Source of the DNA: Liquorilactobacillus satsumensis DSM 16230 = JCM 12392 | GTDB lineage: Bacteria; Bacillota; Bacilli; Lactobacillales; Lactobacillaceae | Reading direction: 5' to 3' | Length of the DNA: 60,052 nt | NCBI RefSeq assembly: GCF_001435195.1 | Contig: NZ_AZFQ01000026.1 | Coordinates: forward strand, 1 to 60,052 | Part shown: positions 1 to 12,744 of the stretch, piece after piece | Position numbering within the stretch: position 1 is the stretch's first letter | How the letters are laid out: every line of letters begins with the position of its first letter | Notes under the pieces: generated by a model | The model's database searches: none | What the model saw: only the letters and a program-made list of their open reading frames with translations | Told to the model about the DNA's origin: nothing | Program-made: the position numbers and the translations under genes

Positions 1-40
1 AATCCCAGAACGATTTTCGACAATCTCTTTTATTTTAGAG

Positions 41-193
41 GACTTTTGTCACAGCCCCTCTTTTATTCCGGATAAACGTGTTCCATAAGTCAAAATTCTC
101 CGTCTAACTTCGAATTACTCATAGCGAAGTACTCGCTATGTTCATAATTTCGAGTTAGCACTCAAATTTTCCCGACTTATGTCACACTCTCCC
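41..193 (-). repeat. Palindromic intergenic repeat, copy A
   Basis: This copy reads in the minus orientation. It starts with a terminator-like arm (ACTTTTGTCACAGCCCC, 42-58) and continues as the roughly 134-bp unit from 60 to 193. The unit has two long imperfectly complementary arms (about 80-130 and 131-185) meeting at CATAGCGA/CGCTATG around 120-140. The same unit occurs at 25408, 27664, 59848 and 59981. The first 40 bases of the window show nothing recognisable. Confidence 0.85.
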
Positions 194-202
194 TTTTTTT
201 GA

Positions 203-222
203 AAAAAGCACCGCTGCTTTTT
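203..222 (+). terminator. Short A/T-rich hairpin with U-run
   Basis: An 8-bp stem AAAAAGCA/TGCTTTTT closes on a CCGC loop and its 3' arm doubles as the T-run. It lies just downstream of repeat copy A. It probably ends transcription from a gene left of the window (tsf is usual before pyrH, but is not visible here). Confidence 0.5.
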
Positions 223-298
223 ATCATTTTCAGAAAAATGAATTGATTATTGAAAAAATGTTCAACATAAAAAGCAAGCATAATTGTTAAGTGTTCCT

Positions 299-327
299 TT
301 TCTTTGCGTGTATGTCCGCGATAAAAT
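299..327 (+). promoter_or_regulatory. Possible pyrH promoter
   Basis: TTTCTT (299-304) and TAAAAT (322-327) are separated by 17 nt, about 90 bp before the pyrH start. The -35 match is weak. A second TAAAAT lies at 352-357 without a good -35. Between 223 and 415 I see nothing else. Confidence 0.3.
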
Positions 328-343
328 ATATTCAAGAAGTTGA

Positions 344-1138
<795 letters not shown>

Positions 1139-1143
1139 AAATT

Positions 1144-1707
1144 ATGAAAATCAATGATTCACGCATTAAGGATGGTCAGGCACGGATGACTAAAGCTGAA
1201 GAAGCTTTTCAAAAAGAATTAGGAAATATTCGTGCAGGACGTGCGAATGCAAGCCTACTTAACCGTGTAATGGTAGATTATTATGGTGCTCCAACTCCAT
1301 TAAATCAAATTGCACAAATTACTATTCCAGAAGCACGGGTGCTCTTGGTGACACCCTATGATAAATCAGCACTGCAAAATATTGAACATGCAATTCTGGC
1401 TTCTGATCTTGGAATCTCGCCTGCAAATGACGGTTCAGCGATTCGATTGGTGATTCCGCAGTTGACGGAAGAACGCCGCAAAGAAATTGCTAAGCAGGTT
1501 AAGGCAGAATCTGAAAAGGCAAAAGTTGCGGTGCGGAATGTGCGCCGGGATATTATGGATGAATTAAAGAAAGCTGAAAAAAATGGTGAATTGACGGAAG
1601 ATGATCTGCACGTGTTGGAAGAACAGGCGCAAAAAGTGACAGATGCTTCCATCAAGAATGTTGAAAAAATTCAGAGTGTCAAAGAAAAAGAAATTCTGGA
1701 TGTATAA
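1144..1707 (+). CDS. frr: Ribosome recycling factor
   Basis: Releases the ribosome from mRNA after termination together with EF-G. The 187-residue length is standard. The three-helix bundle is evident from the long charged helices at both ends and the central beta segment around residues 30-100, including the conserved [12 protein letters not shown] stretch (about 28-39). It starts 5 nt after pyrH with AAAGGAAA as ribosome site, the common pyrH-frr pairing in Firmicutes. The stop is followed by a long structured intergenic segment before uppS. Confidence 0.97.
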   Translation: MKINDSRIKDGQARMTKAEEAFQKELGNIRAGRANASLLNRVMVDYYGAPTPLNQIAQITIPEARVLLVTPYDKSALQNIEHAILASDLGISPANDGSAIRLVIPQLTEERRKEIAKQVKAESEKAKVAVRNVRRDIMDELKKAEKNGELTEDDLHVLEEQAQKVTDASIKNVEKIQSVKEKEILDV

Positions 1708-1742
1708 TTAGAAAATTCAACTGTTGATCGGACAGTCAAAAC

Positions 1743-1858
1743 AACAACGAGGCGGCATCGTCGAACTTTGCACGGATCTAGCAGATAAACATTTAAGCTG
1801 TTTGTTGGGTGCGTAGGTTTCACGGAAATGCAATTTTGCCTCGTTGTTCCTTTTTTGC
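1743..1858 (+). terminator. Long structured terminator-like RNA between frr and uppS
   Basis: A perfect 11-bp stem, AACAACGAGGC (1743-1753) with GCCTCGTTGTT (1840-1850), encloses about 86 nt and is followed by CC and six T's (1853-1858). The inner part contains TAGCAGATAAACA (1779-1791). The 5' arm context GAGGCGGCATCG loosely resembles a T-box core, but there is only 36 nt between frr and the stem, too little for Stem I. It may be a terminator, an attenuator for uppS, or a T-box remnant. Confidence 0.6.
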
Positions 1859-1893
1859 TAGAATAAGTTTTGGACTTAAATGGAGGTGGACCC

Positions 1894-2673
1894 TTGTTCT
1901 CAAAATTTATTAATAACAATCGTTCTGTTTCTAAACAGTTAGACGAACTTGATCCCAAACGAATACCCAACCATATTGCCATAATTATGGATGGAAACGG
2001 TAGATGGGCACAAAAAAGACATTTGCCGCGGATCGCGGGACACAAGGCAGCGTTGACAACAGTTAAGAAAGTAACTGTCGCGGCAAGTGATCTGGGAGTT
2101 AAGGTCTTAACCTTATATACTTTTTCTACAGAAAATTGGAAAAGGCCAAAAAAGGAAGTTGATTTCTTAATGACCTTACCGATTAATTTCTTTGATACTT
2201 TTGTGCCTGATCTGATCAAGAACAACATTCAGGTGCGCACAATTGGTGAACTTACTGCCCTTCCGCAAGAAACACGCAAAGCAGTGGCACGTGCCTGCGA
2301 ACAAACTGCTAAAAATGACGGCATGATTTTGAATTTTGCTATTAATTATGGTGGGCGCGCTGAGTTAGTTGCCGCTGCGCAGACGCTCGCTGCGAGCGCG
2401 GTTAAAGGTGAGCTGGAACCAACTCAAATTACAGAAAAAGATTTCGCGCACGCTTTAACGACAGCTAAGTTTGGTGCATATGCTGATCCGGATCTGCTGA
2501 TTAGAACAAGTGGGGAAGAGCGTATTTCCAATTTTTTATTGTGGCAGATTGCGTACAGTGAATTTGTTTTTACGGATGTATTATGGCCTGATTATACACC
2601 GCAGACCTTGTGGGAAAATATTTATGAGTATCAAAATCGGAACCGGCGTTTTGGCGGTTTGAAAAAGGAGTAG
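1894..2673 (+). CDS. uppS: Isoprenyl (undecaprenyl) diphosphate synthase
   Basis: Cis-prenyltransferase that condenses isopentenyl diphosphate units to make the C55 carrier lipid for peptidoglycan and wall polymers. HIAIIMDGNGRWA near residues 27-39 holds the catalytic aspartate, and RTSGEERISNFLLWQIAYSE near the C-terminus is the second signature. TTG at 1894 is the preferred start because GGAGG (1882-1886) sits 7 nt upstream; reading from the TTG at 1870 would place the ribosome site inside the gene. This gives 259 residues. It opens a short operon with cdsA and rseP. Confidence 0.95.
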   Translation: MFSKFINNNRSVSKQLDELDPKRIPNHIAIIMDGNGRWAQKRHLPRIAGHKAALTTVKKVTVAASDLGVKVLTLYTFSTENWKRPKKEVDFLMTLPINFFDTFVPDLIKNNIQVRTIGELTALPQETRKAVARACEQTAKNDGMILNFAINYGGRAELVAAAQTLAASAVKGELEPTQITEKDFAHALTTAKFGAYADPDLLIRTSGEERISNFLLWQIAYSEFVFTDVLWPDYTPQTLWENIYEYQNRNRRFGGLKKE

Positions 2674-2683
2674 TTTAGAGATT

Positions 2684-3469
2684 ATGAAACAACGTGTTTT
2701 AACAGCGGTAATTGCACTGCTGGTTTTCATTCCTCTTGTTTTGATCGGGGGAGTGCCATTTGAAATTCTTGCTATCTTGTTAGGCATGATTGGTTTATCT
2801 GAAATCTACATTATGCGTAAAAAGCTGCTGGTTTCGCCTGAAGCTGTTTTGGGTGTGCTAGCTTCCTTAGCGTTATTAGTGCCGCAAAGTTGGCTTTCAT
2901 TTTTACCAGATACCAGTACACGTTACACGCTTTTTTATTTTTTAGTTTTACTCTTGCTAGTGTATACTGTGTTTACACGCAATCGCTTTTCATTTGACGA
3001 TGCTGCAGTTTTAATTTTGGGGATTATCTATACTGCAGTCGGTTTCCGTTTCTTAATGACAGCGCGTGCTGCGGGAGTTTCAACTATTTTTTATCTACTC
3101 TTAACAGTTTGGGCCACAGATAGCGGTGCATACATGGTGGGAAGAAAATGGGGCAAGACTAAACTTGCTCCCCATATAAGCCCTAATAAAACTTGGGAAG
3201 GTTCCATTGGGGGAGTGATTGTGGCGTTGATAATCGGGGCAATCTTTACGTTTTATTTCCCACAAAGATATTCGCTGGTGTCGATGCTTTTGATGACGCT
3301 GATTCTCGCAATTGTAGCTCAATTTGGAGATTTAGTTGAGTCTGCACTGAAACGTTACTACGGCGTGAAAGATTCAGGTAAGATTTTGCCAGGACACGGG
3401 GGCATCCTTGATCGCTTTGATTCACTGCTGTTTGTCCTACCATTTGCACATTTTATTGGCTTGATTTAA
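2684..3469 (+). CDS. cdsA: Phosphatidate cytidylyltransferase
   Basis: Integral membrane enzyme making CDP-diacylglycerol from phosphatidic acid and CTP, the branch point of phospholipid synthesis. The 261-residue protein has six to eight hydrophobic segments and the full CDP-diglyceride synthetase signature near the C-terminus (SALKRYYGVKDSGKILPGHG, then GILDRFDS). It begins 10 nt after uppS and is followed by the RseP protease, a conserved uppS-cdsA-rseP-proS-polC order in Firmicutes. Confidence 0.96.
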   Translation: MKQRVLTAVIALLVFIPLVLIGGVPFEILAILLGMIGLSEIYIMRKKLLVSPEAVLGVLASLALLVPQSWLSFLPDTSTRYTLFYFLVLLLLVYTVFTRNRFSFDDAAVLILGIIYTAVGFRFLMTARAAGVSTIFYLLLTVWATDSGAYMVGRKWGKTKLAPHISPNKTWEGSIGGVIVALIIGAIFTFYFPQRYSLVSMLLMTLILAIVAQFGDLVESALKRYYGVKDSGKILPGHGGILDRFDSLLFVLPFAHFIGLI

Positions 3470-3497
3470 TGAATTTATGAACTGAGAGGATACCGAC

Positions 3498-4775
3498 ATG
3501 CTGCTTACAATTGTGACATTTATTATTGTTTTTGGAATACTGGTTCTTGTCCATGAATTTGGTCATTTTTACTTTGCAAAAAAGGCCGGTATCCTAGTGA
3601 GAGAATTCTCAATTGGAATGGGCCCTAAAATTTTCGCATATCAGAAAAAGGCCACCACGTACACGATTCGTATCCTGCCGTTAGGGGGATACGTCCGTAT
3701 GGCGGGACTTGAGGAAGATGATGAAGCTTTAAAACCAGGAACATCTGTCAGCCTTTTGCTGGACGATGCTGGGGTTGTTGAAACTATTAATACCAGTCAC
3801 AAAAAAACTTTAATGAACGGGATTCCGGTTCAACTGGTTAAGTGGGATCTTGAAAATGAACTCTGGCTTGAGGGTTATGAAAACGGCGATGATGAGCAGT
3901 ATCGTCATTTTAAAGTTTCTCATGATGCTTCAATCATTGAAGAAGATGGAACAAAAGTCAGAATTGCACCGACAGATGTTCAGTTTCAATCGGCTACGTT
4001 ATGGCAAAGAATGTTGACCAATTTTGCAGGGCCACTCAACAATTTTATTTTGGCAATCGTTGCTTTTACACTGGTGGCAGTTTTACAAGGCGGAGTGACA
4101 TCGACTTCTAATGTCGTCGGTAATTTCACTGAGAATTCGGTAGCGCAAAAAGCTGGGATGCAAAAAGGGGATCGCGTGGTTAAAGTAGAAAACGCAAGAA
4201 CCTCTTCTTGGCAGAGCCTAGCAACTGCAATCAGCAAAGGTGCTGGTAAAAAAACGACACTGACCATCGAAAGAAAGGGTCAAACAAAGCAGTTGCAAGT
4301 TGTTCCGCAAACTAAAAAACAGAACAAACAAAATGTGGGGTATATTGGAATTGAAGCGGCTGTGCACCACGAAAAATCGTTTTGGGCGATTGCAACCTAT
4401 GGCTTCTCGCAGACCTGGAATCTAACAGTTGCGTTGTTGAGTGCGATTGTGGGTATGTTCACGCATGGGTTTAGCTTAAATGATTTAGGCGGCCCGGTTG
4501 CAATTTATTCCTACACTTCGGAAGCAACTAAGTATGGGTTAATTAGTGTTATTAACTTATTAGCGTTTCTTTCACTGAATTTAGGGATTGTTAATCTGCT
4601 TCCGATTCCAGCGTTAGACGGTGGTAAGTTAGTGTTGAATGTGATTGAAGGAATCAGACACAAGCCGCTTTCGCAGGAAAAAGAAGGGATCATCACGCTT
4701 GTGGGTTTTGGTTTCCTAATGTTATTAATGATCTTAGTTACTTGGAACGATATTCAACGTTATTTCTTTAATTAA
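3498..4775 (+). CDS. rseP: Site-2 intramembrane zinc metalloprotease RseP/RasP
   Basis: Polytopic membrane protease that cuts transmembrane substrates such as anti-sigma factors and signal-peptide remnants. HEFGH at residues 19-23 in the first membrane helix is the zinc-binding HExxH motif, and NLLPIPALDGG near the C-terminus supplies the third ligand. A PDZ domain lies between (about 195-270, around SVAQKAGMQKGDRVVKV). The 425-residue length is normal for lactobacilli. GAGAGG lies upstream of the ATG at a usable distance. Confidence 0.96.
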   Translation: MLLTIVTFIIVFGILVLVHEFGHFYFAKKAGILVREFSIGMGPKIFAYQKKATTYTIRILPLGGYVRMAGLEEDDEALKPGTSVSLLLDDAGVVETINTSHKKTLMNGIPVQLVKWDLENELWLEGYENGDDEQYRHFKVSHDASIIEEDGTKVRIAPTDVQFQSATLWQRMLTNFAGPLNNFILAIVAFTLVAVLQGGVTSTSNVVGNFTENSVAQKAGMQKGDRVVKVENARTSSWQSLATAISKGAGKKTTLTIERKGQTKQLQVVPQTKKQNKQNVGYIGIEAAVHHEKSFWAIATYGFSQTWNLTVALLSAIVGMFTHGFSLNDLGGPVAIYSYTSEATKYGLISVINLLAFLSLNLGIVNLLPIPALDGGKLVLNVIEGIRHKPLSQEKEGIITLVGFGFLMLLMILVTWNDIQRYFFN

Positions 4776-4808
4776 TATTATGGGGCGTGTGCTGCGTCGT
4801 TAAGTTAA

Positions 4809-6545
<1,737 letters not shown>

Positions 6546-6576
6546 ATGAAAGATTAAATACTTAGTGTTTTTAGGA

Positions 6577-6611
6577 GGCTGAAATGAATGAATAATTTAT
6601 TCCAGCCTTTT
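6577..6611 (+). terminator. Hairpin after proS
   Basis: GGCTGAAATGAAT (6577-6589) pairs with ATTTATTCCAGCC (6595-6607) with one mismatch, followed by TTTT. The T-run is short, so termination before polC may be partial. Confidence 0.55.
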
Positions 6612-6637
6612 AGAGCTATCAAAGAAAGGAAAAACGA

Positions 6638-9600
6638 ATGGAACTTGATAAAAAGACATTGTTTCAAAAATTGCTGGCGCAGTTAAACTGGGAACCGACA
6701 GCTGAACAAAATAAATACTTTGAAACGACAGAAATTACAAAGGTTGAAATTCATCGTCTTTCAAAACGCTGGGAGTTTAGTCTTAGAACCCAAAAGGTCT
6801 GGCCATTCGCTCTTTTCCAAGTTTTTTCGCAAAAATTACACACAGGCTTCTCTGAGATCGCACAAACTGATCTTAAAATACAAGCGACTGAGCAAGTGCT
6901 TGACAGTAAAAGAATTGCTGAGTATTGGGAGTGGGTTGTTAAAAACTGTGGAGTACATTCGCCTTTTGTGCAGGAACTCAAAAATGGGATGGTGCCCTAT
7001 GTTGAACAAAAACGTGTTTTACTGCTAGCAGAAAATGAAATTATCAAGCATTTTCTGGTTAATCAGGCTTTAGGCCCGATTGAGGAGACCTATCAGCGGG
7101 TGGGGTTCCCGCAATTTGCAATTCATACGTTAATAGATGAGTCAAAGTCACAGCAAAAAATTGCTGAATTTAAGCAGGAAAAGGCCAAAAATGATGCGAA
7201 ATTAGCACAAAAAGCCGTTCAAGCAATTCAACAGCAGAATCAAAAGAAAGAAAACAGTCCAGTTAAAATTGAAGGGCCCGTGACGCTTGGCAGGAAGATT
7301 GATGCCAAAGAACAGCCGCGACAAATGAACGATATTACGGAGGAAGAGCGGTCAGTTATCGTTCAAGGATATATCTTTGACAAAGAGGTTAGAAGTCTGC
7401 GCTCATCTCGCAAATTGTTGATTATTAAAGTTACAGATTATAGTTCTTCGCTGGTAGTCAAAAAATTTTCACGTAACGAAGAAGATGAAGCTTGTTTTGA
7501 TGCCATTCAAGAAGGGCAATGGGTAAAAATTCGTGGAAATGTCCAAGAGGATAGTTTCTTACGTGATTTAGTATTGAATGCATTTGATATTAACCAGATC
7601 AAGCACGAGCAACGCAAGGACTCGGCTCCTGCTGATCAGAAACGAGCGGAACTGCATCTGCATACAAATATGAGTATGATGGATGCAACTAACAGTATTA
7701 CCGCTTACGTTGAACAGGCTGCTGCATGGGGACAAAAGGCAATTGCAGTTACAGATCATGCCACTCTACAGGCTTTTCCGGAGGCTCATACTGCCGGTCA
7801 GAAAAACAATGTTAAAATTCTTTATGGAGTTGAAGCTAACGTTGTAGATGATGGCACCCCAATTGCTTATAATGAGCAGCATGTTTCTTTAAAAGATGCA
7901 GTCTATGTTGTTTTTGATACTGAAACGACGGGACTTTCTGCTCGCTTTGATAAGGTAATCGAGCTTGCTGCCGTGAAAATGCAGCATGGGGCAGTCTTAG
8001 ACCGCTTTGATGAGTTCATTGACCCGGGACATCCATTATCAAGAACAACAACTGAATTGACCAGCATTACTGACGCAATGGTCAGAGGTTCAAAGTCGGA
8101 AAAAGAAGTTTTTGAACTTTTCCAGGAATTTTGTCAAGATAGTATCATTGTTGGGCATAATGCGACTTTTGATGTCGATTTTATGAATACTGGATATCAA
8201 AGACAAGGCCTGCCATTGATCGCAAACCCGTGGATTGATACTTTGCCATTTGCCCGCTTTTTGTATCCTCAGTTAAAAGGATTTCGACTGAATCGCTTGG
8301 CGAAAATGCTGAACGTTGAGCTTGAACATCACCATCGTGCGATTTATGATGCTGAAGCAACTGGCTATATTTATTTTGCAATGCTTAAAGAGGCTCAGGC
8401 AAAGTACCAAATTGAGTTTTTAGATCAATTGAATGCGCATGTAGGAGAACATGGTGCTTATAAGCATGAACATCCGTTTCACGCCACAATTATTGCAGCA
8501 ACTCAAGCGGGTTTAAAAAATCTCTTTAAATTAGCCTCGATTTCAATGGTCAAATATTTTTACCGCGTGCCACGTATCCCGCGCTCGGTCCTTGTCAAGT
8601 ATCGAGAAGGTCTGATTATAGGCTCAGCCTGTGCAAGTGGTGAAGTCTTTACTGCCATGATGCAAAAGGGATTTGCTGAAGCAAAAGAAAAAGCGCGTTT
8701 TTATGATTATCTGGAAGTGCAGCCCAAGCCCTTATATGCACCTTTAATGGAACAAGAACTTGTTAAAAACGAAAAAGATCTCGAAGAAATCATTAAGAAT
8801 ATGGTTGAATTGGGCGAACAGTTACAATTGCCGGTTGCCGCAACGGGCGATGTCCACTTCTTAAACAAAGAGGATGCTGTTTACCGTAAAATTTTGATTC
8901 ATTCACAGGGTGGGGCTAATCCGTTAAATCGTCTTAAACAGCTCCCTGATGCCCATTTCAGAACGACGGATGAAATGCTGGCAGAATTTAGTTTTTTAGG
9001 CAAACAAGCGGCTCAAAAAGTAGTTATTACTGGACCAGACGAGATTGTCAACATGACTGCTGAAATTTCACCAGTCAAAGATAAGCTGTATACCCCTAAA
9101 ATGCCCGGAGCAGAAGACGAGATTCGAAATCTTGCGCTGAACCAAGCGCACAAATTGTATGGTGACCCATTGCCAAAGATTGTACAGGCACGTTTGGACA
9201 AGGAGCTCAAAAGTGTAATTGGTAATGGTTTCTCAGTAATTTATTTGATTTCACAAAAGTTGGTATATAAGTCAAATAAGGACGGCTACTTGGTTGGTTC
9301 ACGTGGTTCTGTAGGCTCAAGTTTAGCAGCCACGATGACCGGAATTACAGAGGTTAATCCACTGCCGCCGCATTACCGTTGTCCTAAGTGCCAGTGGAGT
9401 CACTTTTATGAAAAGGGAGAATATGGTTCGGGATTCGATTTACCAGATAAAAATTGTCCAGAGTGTGCAACTCCTTTAATTAAGGATGGGCAAGATATTC
9501 CGTTTGAGACTTTCCTTGGGTTTTATGGTAACAAGGTTCCTGATATTGATCTTAACTTTTCGGGAGACTATCAGCCGGTTGCACATAACTATACTAAAGT

Positions 9601-10972
9601 GCTGTTTGGCGAAGGAAATGTTTTTCGGGCAGGGACAATTGGAACTGTTGCGGATAAAACTGCTTATGGTTATGTTAAAGCCTATGAAAGAGATACGGAA
9701 CAAACTTTCCGTAATGCTGAAGTAGATCGACTGGCAAAGGGGGCAACGGGTGTTAAGCGGACTACTGGGCAACATCCTGCTGGAATTTTAGTTGTCCCGG
9801 ATTATATGGATATCTATGACTTCACGCCAATTCAATATCCGGCTGATGACTTGAATGCAACTTGGAAAACAACGCATTTTGATTTTCATTCTATTCATGA
9901 TAATATTTTGAAATTAGATATTCTGGGTCACGATGATCCTACGATGATTCGAATGTTGCAAGATCTTTCAGGTGTCAATCCGAAATCAATTCCAACCGAT
10001 GATCCGGGCGTCATGCAGCTTTTTTCTGGAACTGAGATTTTAAAGGTCACGCCTGAGCAAATTGGTTCGAATACGGGAACGCTGGGAATCCCTGAATTTG
10101 GAACCCGCTTTGTACGTGGAATGTTGGAGGAAACTAAACCAAAGACATTTGCAGAGCTGCTCAAGATTTCTGGACTGTCGCATGGGACCGATGTTTGGTT
10201 AGGAAATGCCGAAGAGTTGATTAAAAATGGAACGGTTACAATGCCGGAAGTAATTGGTTGTCGTGATGATATTATGATGGATTTGATCCATATGGGAGTC
10301 GAAGCTGACCGTGCGTTCAAGATTATGGAACATGTGCGTAAGGGTCGTGGCATTCCCGATGACTGGCAAGCTGAGATGCGCGAGGCCAAGGTTCCAGAAT
10401 GGTATATTGGTGCTTGTCTTAAGATCAAGTACATGTTCCCGAAAGCACATGCGGCGGCCTATGTGCTCATGGCGCTGAGGATCGCTTACTTCAAGGTCTA
10501 TTTTCCGCTCTTGTATTACTCTGCTTATTTTAGTGTGCGCGCCGATGATTTTGATTTGCTTGCAATGTCGCGCGGTAAACAGGCTGTTAAAGATGCGATG
10601 AAAGAAATTACTGATAAAGGGATGGACGCTTCTACTAAAGAGAAAAATTTATTGACTGTTTTGGAGCTTGCTAATGAGATGCAAGAACGCGGCTTCAGCT
10701 TCAAAATGGTTGATCTCCAACATTCGGCTGTTTCAGACTGGTTGATCAAGGACAATTCCTTGCTTGCGCCATTTGACGCAATGCCAGGCTTAGGGACGAA
10801 TGTTGCTAAGCAGATTGTTGCAGCGCGCGAAGAAAAACCATTCCTTTCAAAGGAAGATCTGGCTAAGCGTGGTAAGGTATCGAAGACCTTGATTGATTAT
10901 ATGACGGAAAATCATGTTTTAGATGAATTACCTGATGAAAATCAATTAAGTTTGTTTGATTCAATGTTTTAG
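6638..10972 (+). CDS. polC: DNA polymerase III alpha subunit, Gram-positive PolC type
   Basis: Main replicative polymerase of low-GC Gram-positives with built-in proofreading. The 1444-residue protein has, in order, N-terminal and OB-fold regions (about 1-320), the first half of the PHP domain ([13 protein letters not shown], about 337-349), an inserted DnaQ-like 3'-5' exonuclease (VFDTETTGL, about 426-434), the rest of PHP, a four-cysteine zinc site (CPKCQWSHF and CPEC, about 915-950), and the palm/fingers core ([17 protein letters not shown]). It ends with a helix-hairpin-helix region and a clamp-binding-like QLSLFDSMF tail. AAAGGA precedes the ATG. Confidence 0.98.
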   Translation: MELDKKTLFQKLLAQLNWEPTAEQNKYFETTEITKVEIHRLSKRWEFSLRTQKVWPFALFQVFSQKLHTGFSEIAQTDLKIQATEQVLDSKRIAEYWEWVVKNCGVHSPFVQELKNGMVPYVEQKRVLLLAENEIIKHFLVNQALGPIEETYQRVGFPQFAIHTLIDESKSQQKIAEFKQEKAKNDAKLAQKAVQAIQQQNQKKENSPVKIEGPVTLGRKIDAKEQPRQMNDITEEERSVIVQGYIFDKEVRSLRSSRKLLIIKVTDYSSSLVVKKFSRNEEDEACFDAIQEGQWVKIRGNVQEDSFLRDLVLNAFDINQIKHEQRKDSAPADQKRAELHLHTNMSMMDATNSITAYVEQAAAWGQKAIAVTDHATLQAFPEAHTAGQKNNVKILYGVEANVVDDGTPIAYNEQHVSLKDAVYVVFDTETTGLSARFDKVIELAAVKMQHGAVLDRFDEFIDPGHPLSRTTTELTSITDAMVRGSKSEKEVFELFQEFCQDSIIVGHNATFDVDFMNTGYQRQGLPLIANPWIDTLPFARFLYPQLKGFRLNRLAKMLNVELEHHHRAIYDAEATGYIYFAMLKEAQAKYQIEFLDQLNAHVGEHGAYKHEHPFHATIIAATQAGLKNLFKLASISMVKYFYRVPRIPRSVLVKYREGLIIGSACASGEVFTAMMQKGFAEAKEKARFYDYLEVQPKPLYAPLMEQELVKNEKDLEEIIKNMVELGEQLQLPVAATGDVHFLNKEDAVYRKILIHSQGGANPLNRLKQLPDAHFRTTDEMLAEFSFLGKQAAQKVVITGPDEIVNMTAEISPVKDKLYTPKMPGAEDEIRNLALNQAHKLYGDPLPKIVQARLDKELKSVIGNGFSVIYLISQKLVYKSNKDGYLVGSRGSVGSSLAATMTGITEVNPLPPHYRCPKCQWSHFYEKGEYGSGFDLPDKNCPECATPLIKDGQDIPFETFLGFYGNKVPDIDLNFSGDYQPVAHNYTKVLFGEGNVFRAGTIGTVADKTAYGYVKAYERDTEQTFRNAEVDRLAKGATGVKRTTGQHPAGILVVPDYMDIYDFTPIQYPADDLNATWKTTHFDFHSIHDNILKLDILGHDDPTMIRMLQDLSGVNPKSIPTDDPGVMQLFSGTEILKVTPEQIGSNTGTLGIPEFGTRFVRGMLEETKPKTFAELLKISGLSHGTDVWLGNAEELIKNGTVTMPEVIGCRDDIMMDLIHMGVEADRAFKIMEHVRKGRGIPDDWQAEMREAKVPEWYIGACLKIKYMFPKAHAAAYVLMALRIAYFKVYFPLLYYSAYFSVRADDFDLLAMSRGKQAVKDAMKEITDKGMDASTKEKNLLTVLELANEMQERGFSFKMVDLQHSAVSDWLIKDNSLLAPFDAMPGLGTNVAKQIVAAREEKPFLSKEDLAKRGKVSKTLIDYMTENHVLDELPDENQLSLFDSMF

Positions 10973-10986
10973 ACGTTAGGATTAGC

Positions 10987-11015
10987 TTGCTGTTCAGAAT
11001 TTTTCATGTTATAAT
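10987..11015 (+). promoter_or_regulatory. rimP-nusA operon promoter
   Basis: TTGCTG (10987-10992), a 17-nt spacer and TATAAT (11010-11015) form a good sigma-A promoter just after polC, the only strong one before rimP. Confidence 0.75.
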
Positions 11016-11041
11016 GGTTAATGGAATTAGATAACTCGTTG

Positions 11042-11069
11042 AGAGTGAGCAGCAATGCTCGCTCTTTTT
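11042..11069 (+). terminator. Promoter-proximal hairpin/U-run in the rimP leader
   Basis: AGAGTGAGC (11042-11050) pairs over 9 bp with GCTCGCTCT (11057-11065) and runs into TTTTT. It lies about 20 nt after the predicted transcription start and 48 nt before rimP, so it would act inside the leader. The segment GCGAGC (11079-11084) could pair with GCTCGC (11057-11062) and compete with the terminator arm. Confidence 0.6.
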
Positions 11070-11116
11070 ATTGCAACTGCGAGCGTGTATCAGAATTGTA
11101 AAAAGGAGGTCAGTTT

Positions 11117-11590
11117 GTGAGTACCGTTGTAAAGACAGTTACCGAACTGGTGACACCTATCTTAGAAGAAAAAGATTTTGAGTTAGTAGACATTGAATTT
11201 GTGAAGGAAGGCAAAAGCTGGTATTTACGTGTTTTTATTGATAAACCAGCCGGAATTAACATTGAGGAGTGTGCCTTGGTAAGCGATCAGCTTAGCGAAG
11301 CCCTTGACAACTGTGATCCAGACCCGATTCCGCAAGCGTATTACTTGGAAGTTTCATCTCCAGGGGCTGAACGACCACTAAAAAAACAAAGTGATTTTGA
11401 GCGTGCCGTGCATAAATATATCCATGTTTCGCTTTACCGACCGTTAAATGGGACGAAGGTCTATGAAGGAACATTGGTAGAACTTAGTGATCAGTTCTTG
11501 AAGTTAGAGTATATGGATAAGACACGTAAAAAACAAATTGAAATTCCTCGCGATCAAGTCGCAAAAGCGCGTTTGGCTATCAAATTTTAG
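11117..11590 (+). CDS. rimP: Ribosome maturation factor RimP
   Basis: Helps assemble the 30S subunit. The 157-residue length fits. The N-terminal alpha/beta domain contains [20 protein letters not shown] (about 18-37), and [20 protein letters not shown] (about 70-89) is the family signature, followed by an SH3-like C-terminal domain. GTG start with AAGGAGGT 6-7 nt upstream. First gene of the rimP-nusA-rnpM-ylxQ-infB-rbfA operon. Confidence 0.95.
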   Translation: MSTVVKTVTELVTPILEEKDFELVDIEFVKEGKSWYLRVFIDKPAGINIEECALVSDQLSEALDNCDPDPIPQAYYLEVSSPGAERPLKKQSDFERAVHKYIHVSLYRPLNGTKVYEGTLVELSDQFLKLEYMDKTRKKQIEIPRDQVAKARLAIKF

Positions 11591-11615
11591 AATTCGTTAA
11601 GGAGTTAAGGTAAGA

Positions 11616-12728
11616 ATGAGTAAGGAACTGTTGAATGCCTTAGATGCATTAGAAAAAGAAAAGGGTATTAAAAAAGAAGTTGTCGTTGAGGCCCTCGAAG
11701 CAGCGCTTGTCTCAGCATATAAGCGTAATTATGGCCAAGCGCAAAATGTCGAAGTAGAATTTGATAAGAGTGTTGGAGATATACATGTTTTTGCTGTTAA
11801 AGAAGTTGTCGAAGAGGTTTTCGACTCGCGCCTGGAAGTCAGTCTGGAAGAAGCTACCCAGATTAACCGTGCTTATGAAGTTGGCGATACAATTCGTTTT
11901 GAAGTTACACCGAAACATTTTGGACGGATTGCAGCGCAGACAGCTAAGCAGGTAATCATGCAGCGTGTGCGTGAGGCTGAACGTGGAATTGTGTATGACG
12001 AATATATTCAGTACGAAAATGAAATTGTGACCGGTGAAGTTGAGCGGCATGATCATCGTTATGTGTATGTTAACTTGGGCAGAGTCGAGGCGGTACTTTC
12101 ACATCAGGATCAAATCCCTGGTGAAGAATACCAACCGCACGATCGCATTAAAGTTTACATTTACAAAGTTGAAAATACCGCAAAGGGTCCACAAGTATTC
12201 GTTAGTCGTTCACACCCAGATTTGCTTAAACGGCTTTTCGAACAAGAAATCCCGGAGATTTTTGATGGTACGGTTGAGATCGTTTCAATTGCACGCGAAG
12301 CTGGAGATCGGGCAAAGGTGGCAGTTCGTTCAAATAACGCAAGTGTTGATCCTGTTGGCACCTGTGTCGGTCCACGCGGAGAACGCATTCAAACCATTGT
12401 GAATGAATTGAAGGGCGAGAATATGGATGTTGTTGAATGGAATGAAGATCCTGCTGAATTCATCGGTAATGCGCTGAATCCGGCAGAAGTTTTGGATGTT
12501 CATTTTAATCCTGAAAATGAACGGGCCTGCACGGTAGTTGTTCCAGATGATCAGCTCTCGTTAGCGATTGGCAAACGTGGGCAAAATGCACGGTTAGCTG
12601 CAAAACTAACGGGTTATAAAATTGATATCAAGTCTGAGTCTGATTATGCACAGTTACAAGATGAACTGGCGGCTAAGGTTCAGCAAACTGAAGCATCAGC
12701 AGCAGACAATCACGAAATTGAGGATTAG
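11616..12728 (+). CDS. nusA: Transcription termination/antitermination factor NusA
   Basis: RNA polymerase-associated protein affecting pausing, termination and rRNA antitermination. The 370-residue product has an N-terminal polymerase-binding domain (1-125), an S1 domain (about 135-200, around GEVERHDHRYVYVNLG) and two KH domains (about 230-345, with VGPRGERIQTIVNEL and AIGKRGQNARLAAKLTG). It lacks the acidic C-terminal repeats of E. coli NusA, as is normal in Firmicutes. AAGGAG ribosome site upstream of the ATG. Confidence 0.97.
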   Translation: MSKELLNALDALEKEKGIKKEVVVEALEAALVSAYKRNYGQAQNVEVEFDKSVGDIHVFAVKEVVEEVFDSRLEVSLEEATQINRAYEVGDTIRFEVTPKHFGRIAAQTAKQVIMQRVREAERGIVYDEYIQYENEIVTGEVERHDHRYVYVNLGRVEAVLSHQDQIPGEEYQPHDRIKVYIYKVENTAKGPQVFVSRSHPDLLKRLFEQEIPEIFDGTVEIVSIAREAGDRAKVAVRSNNASVDPVGTCVGPRGERIQTIVNELKGENMDVVEWNEDPAEFIGNALNPAEVLDVHFNPENERACTVVVPDDQLSLAIGKRGQNARLAAKLTGYKIDIKSESDYAQLQDELAAKVQQTEASAADNHEIED

Positions 12729-12744
12729 AAAGGGATGATCAGAC

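Noticed and set aside
1743-1765. Functional T-box before uppS.
   Set aside because: The GAGGCGGCATCG core mismatches the T-box consensus, there is no room for Stem I after frr, and uppS is not an amino-acid-related gene.
1671-2228. A 185-codon minus-strand open frame spanning the frr-uppS spacer and uppS.
   Set aside because: Antisense to well-supported frr and uppS coding sequence, low-complexity composition and no start context.
9928-10434. A 168-codon minus-strand open frame inside polC.
   Set aside because: Fully antisense to conserved PolC polymerase domain; Ser/Ile/Pro-rich composition typical of a shadow frame.
11036-11085. T-box or riboswitch in the rimP leader.
   Set aside because: No T-box core sequence and too short a leader; only a simple hairpin with U-run is present.
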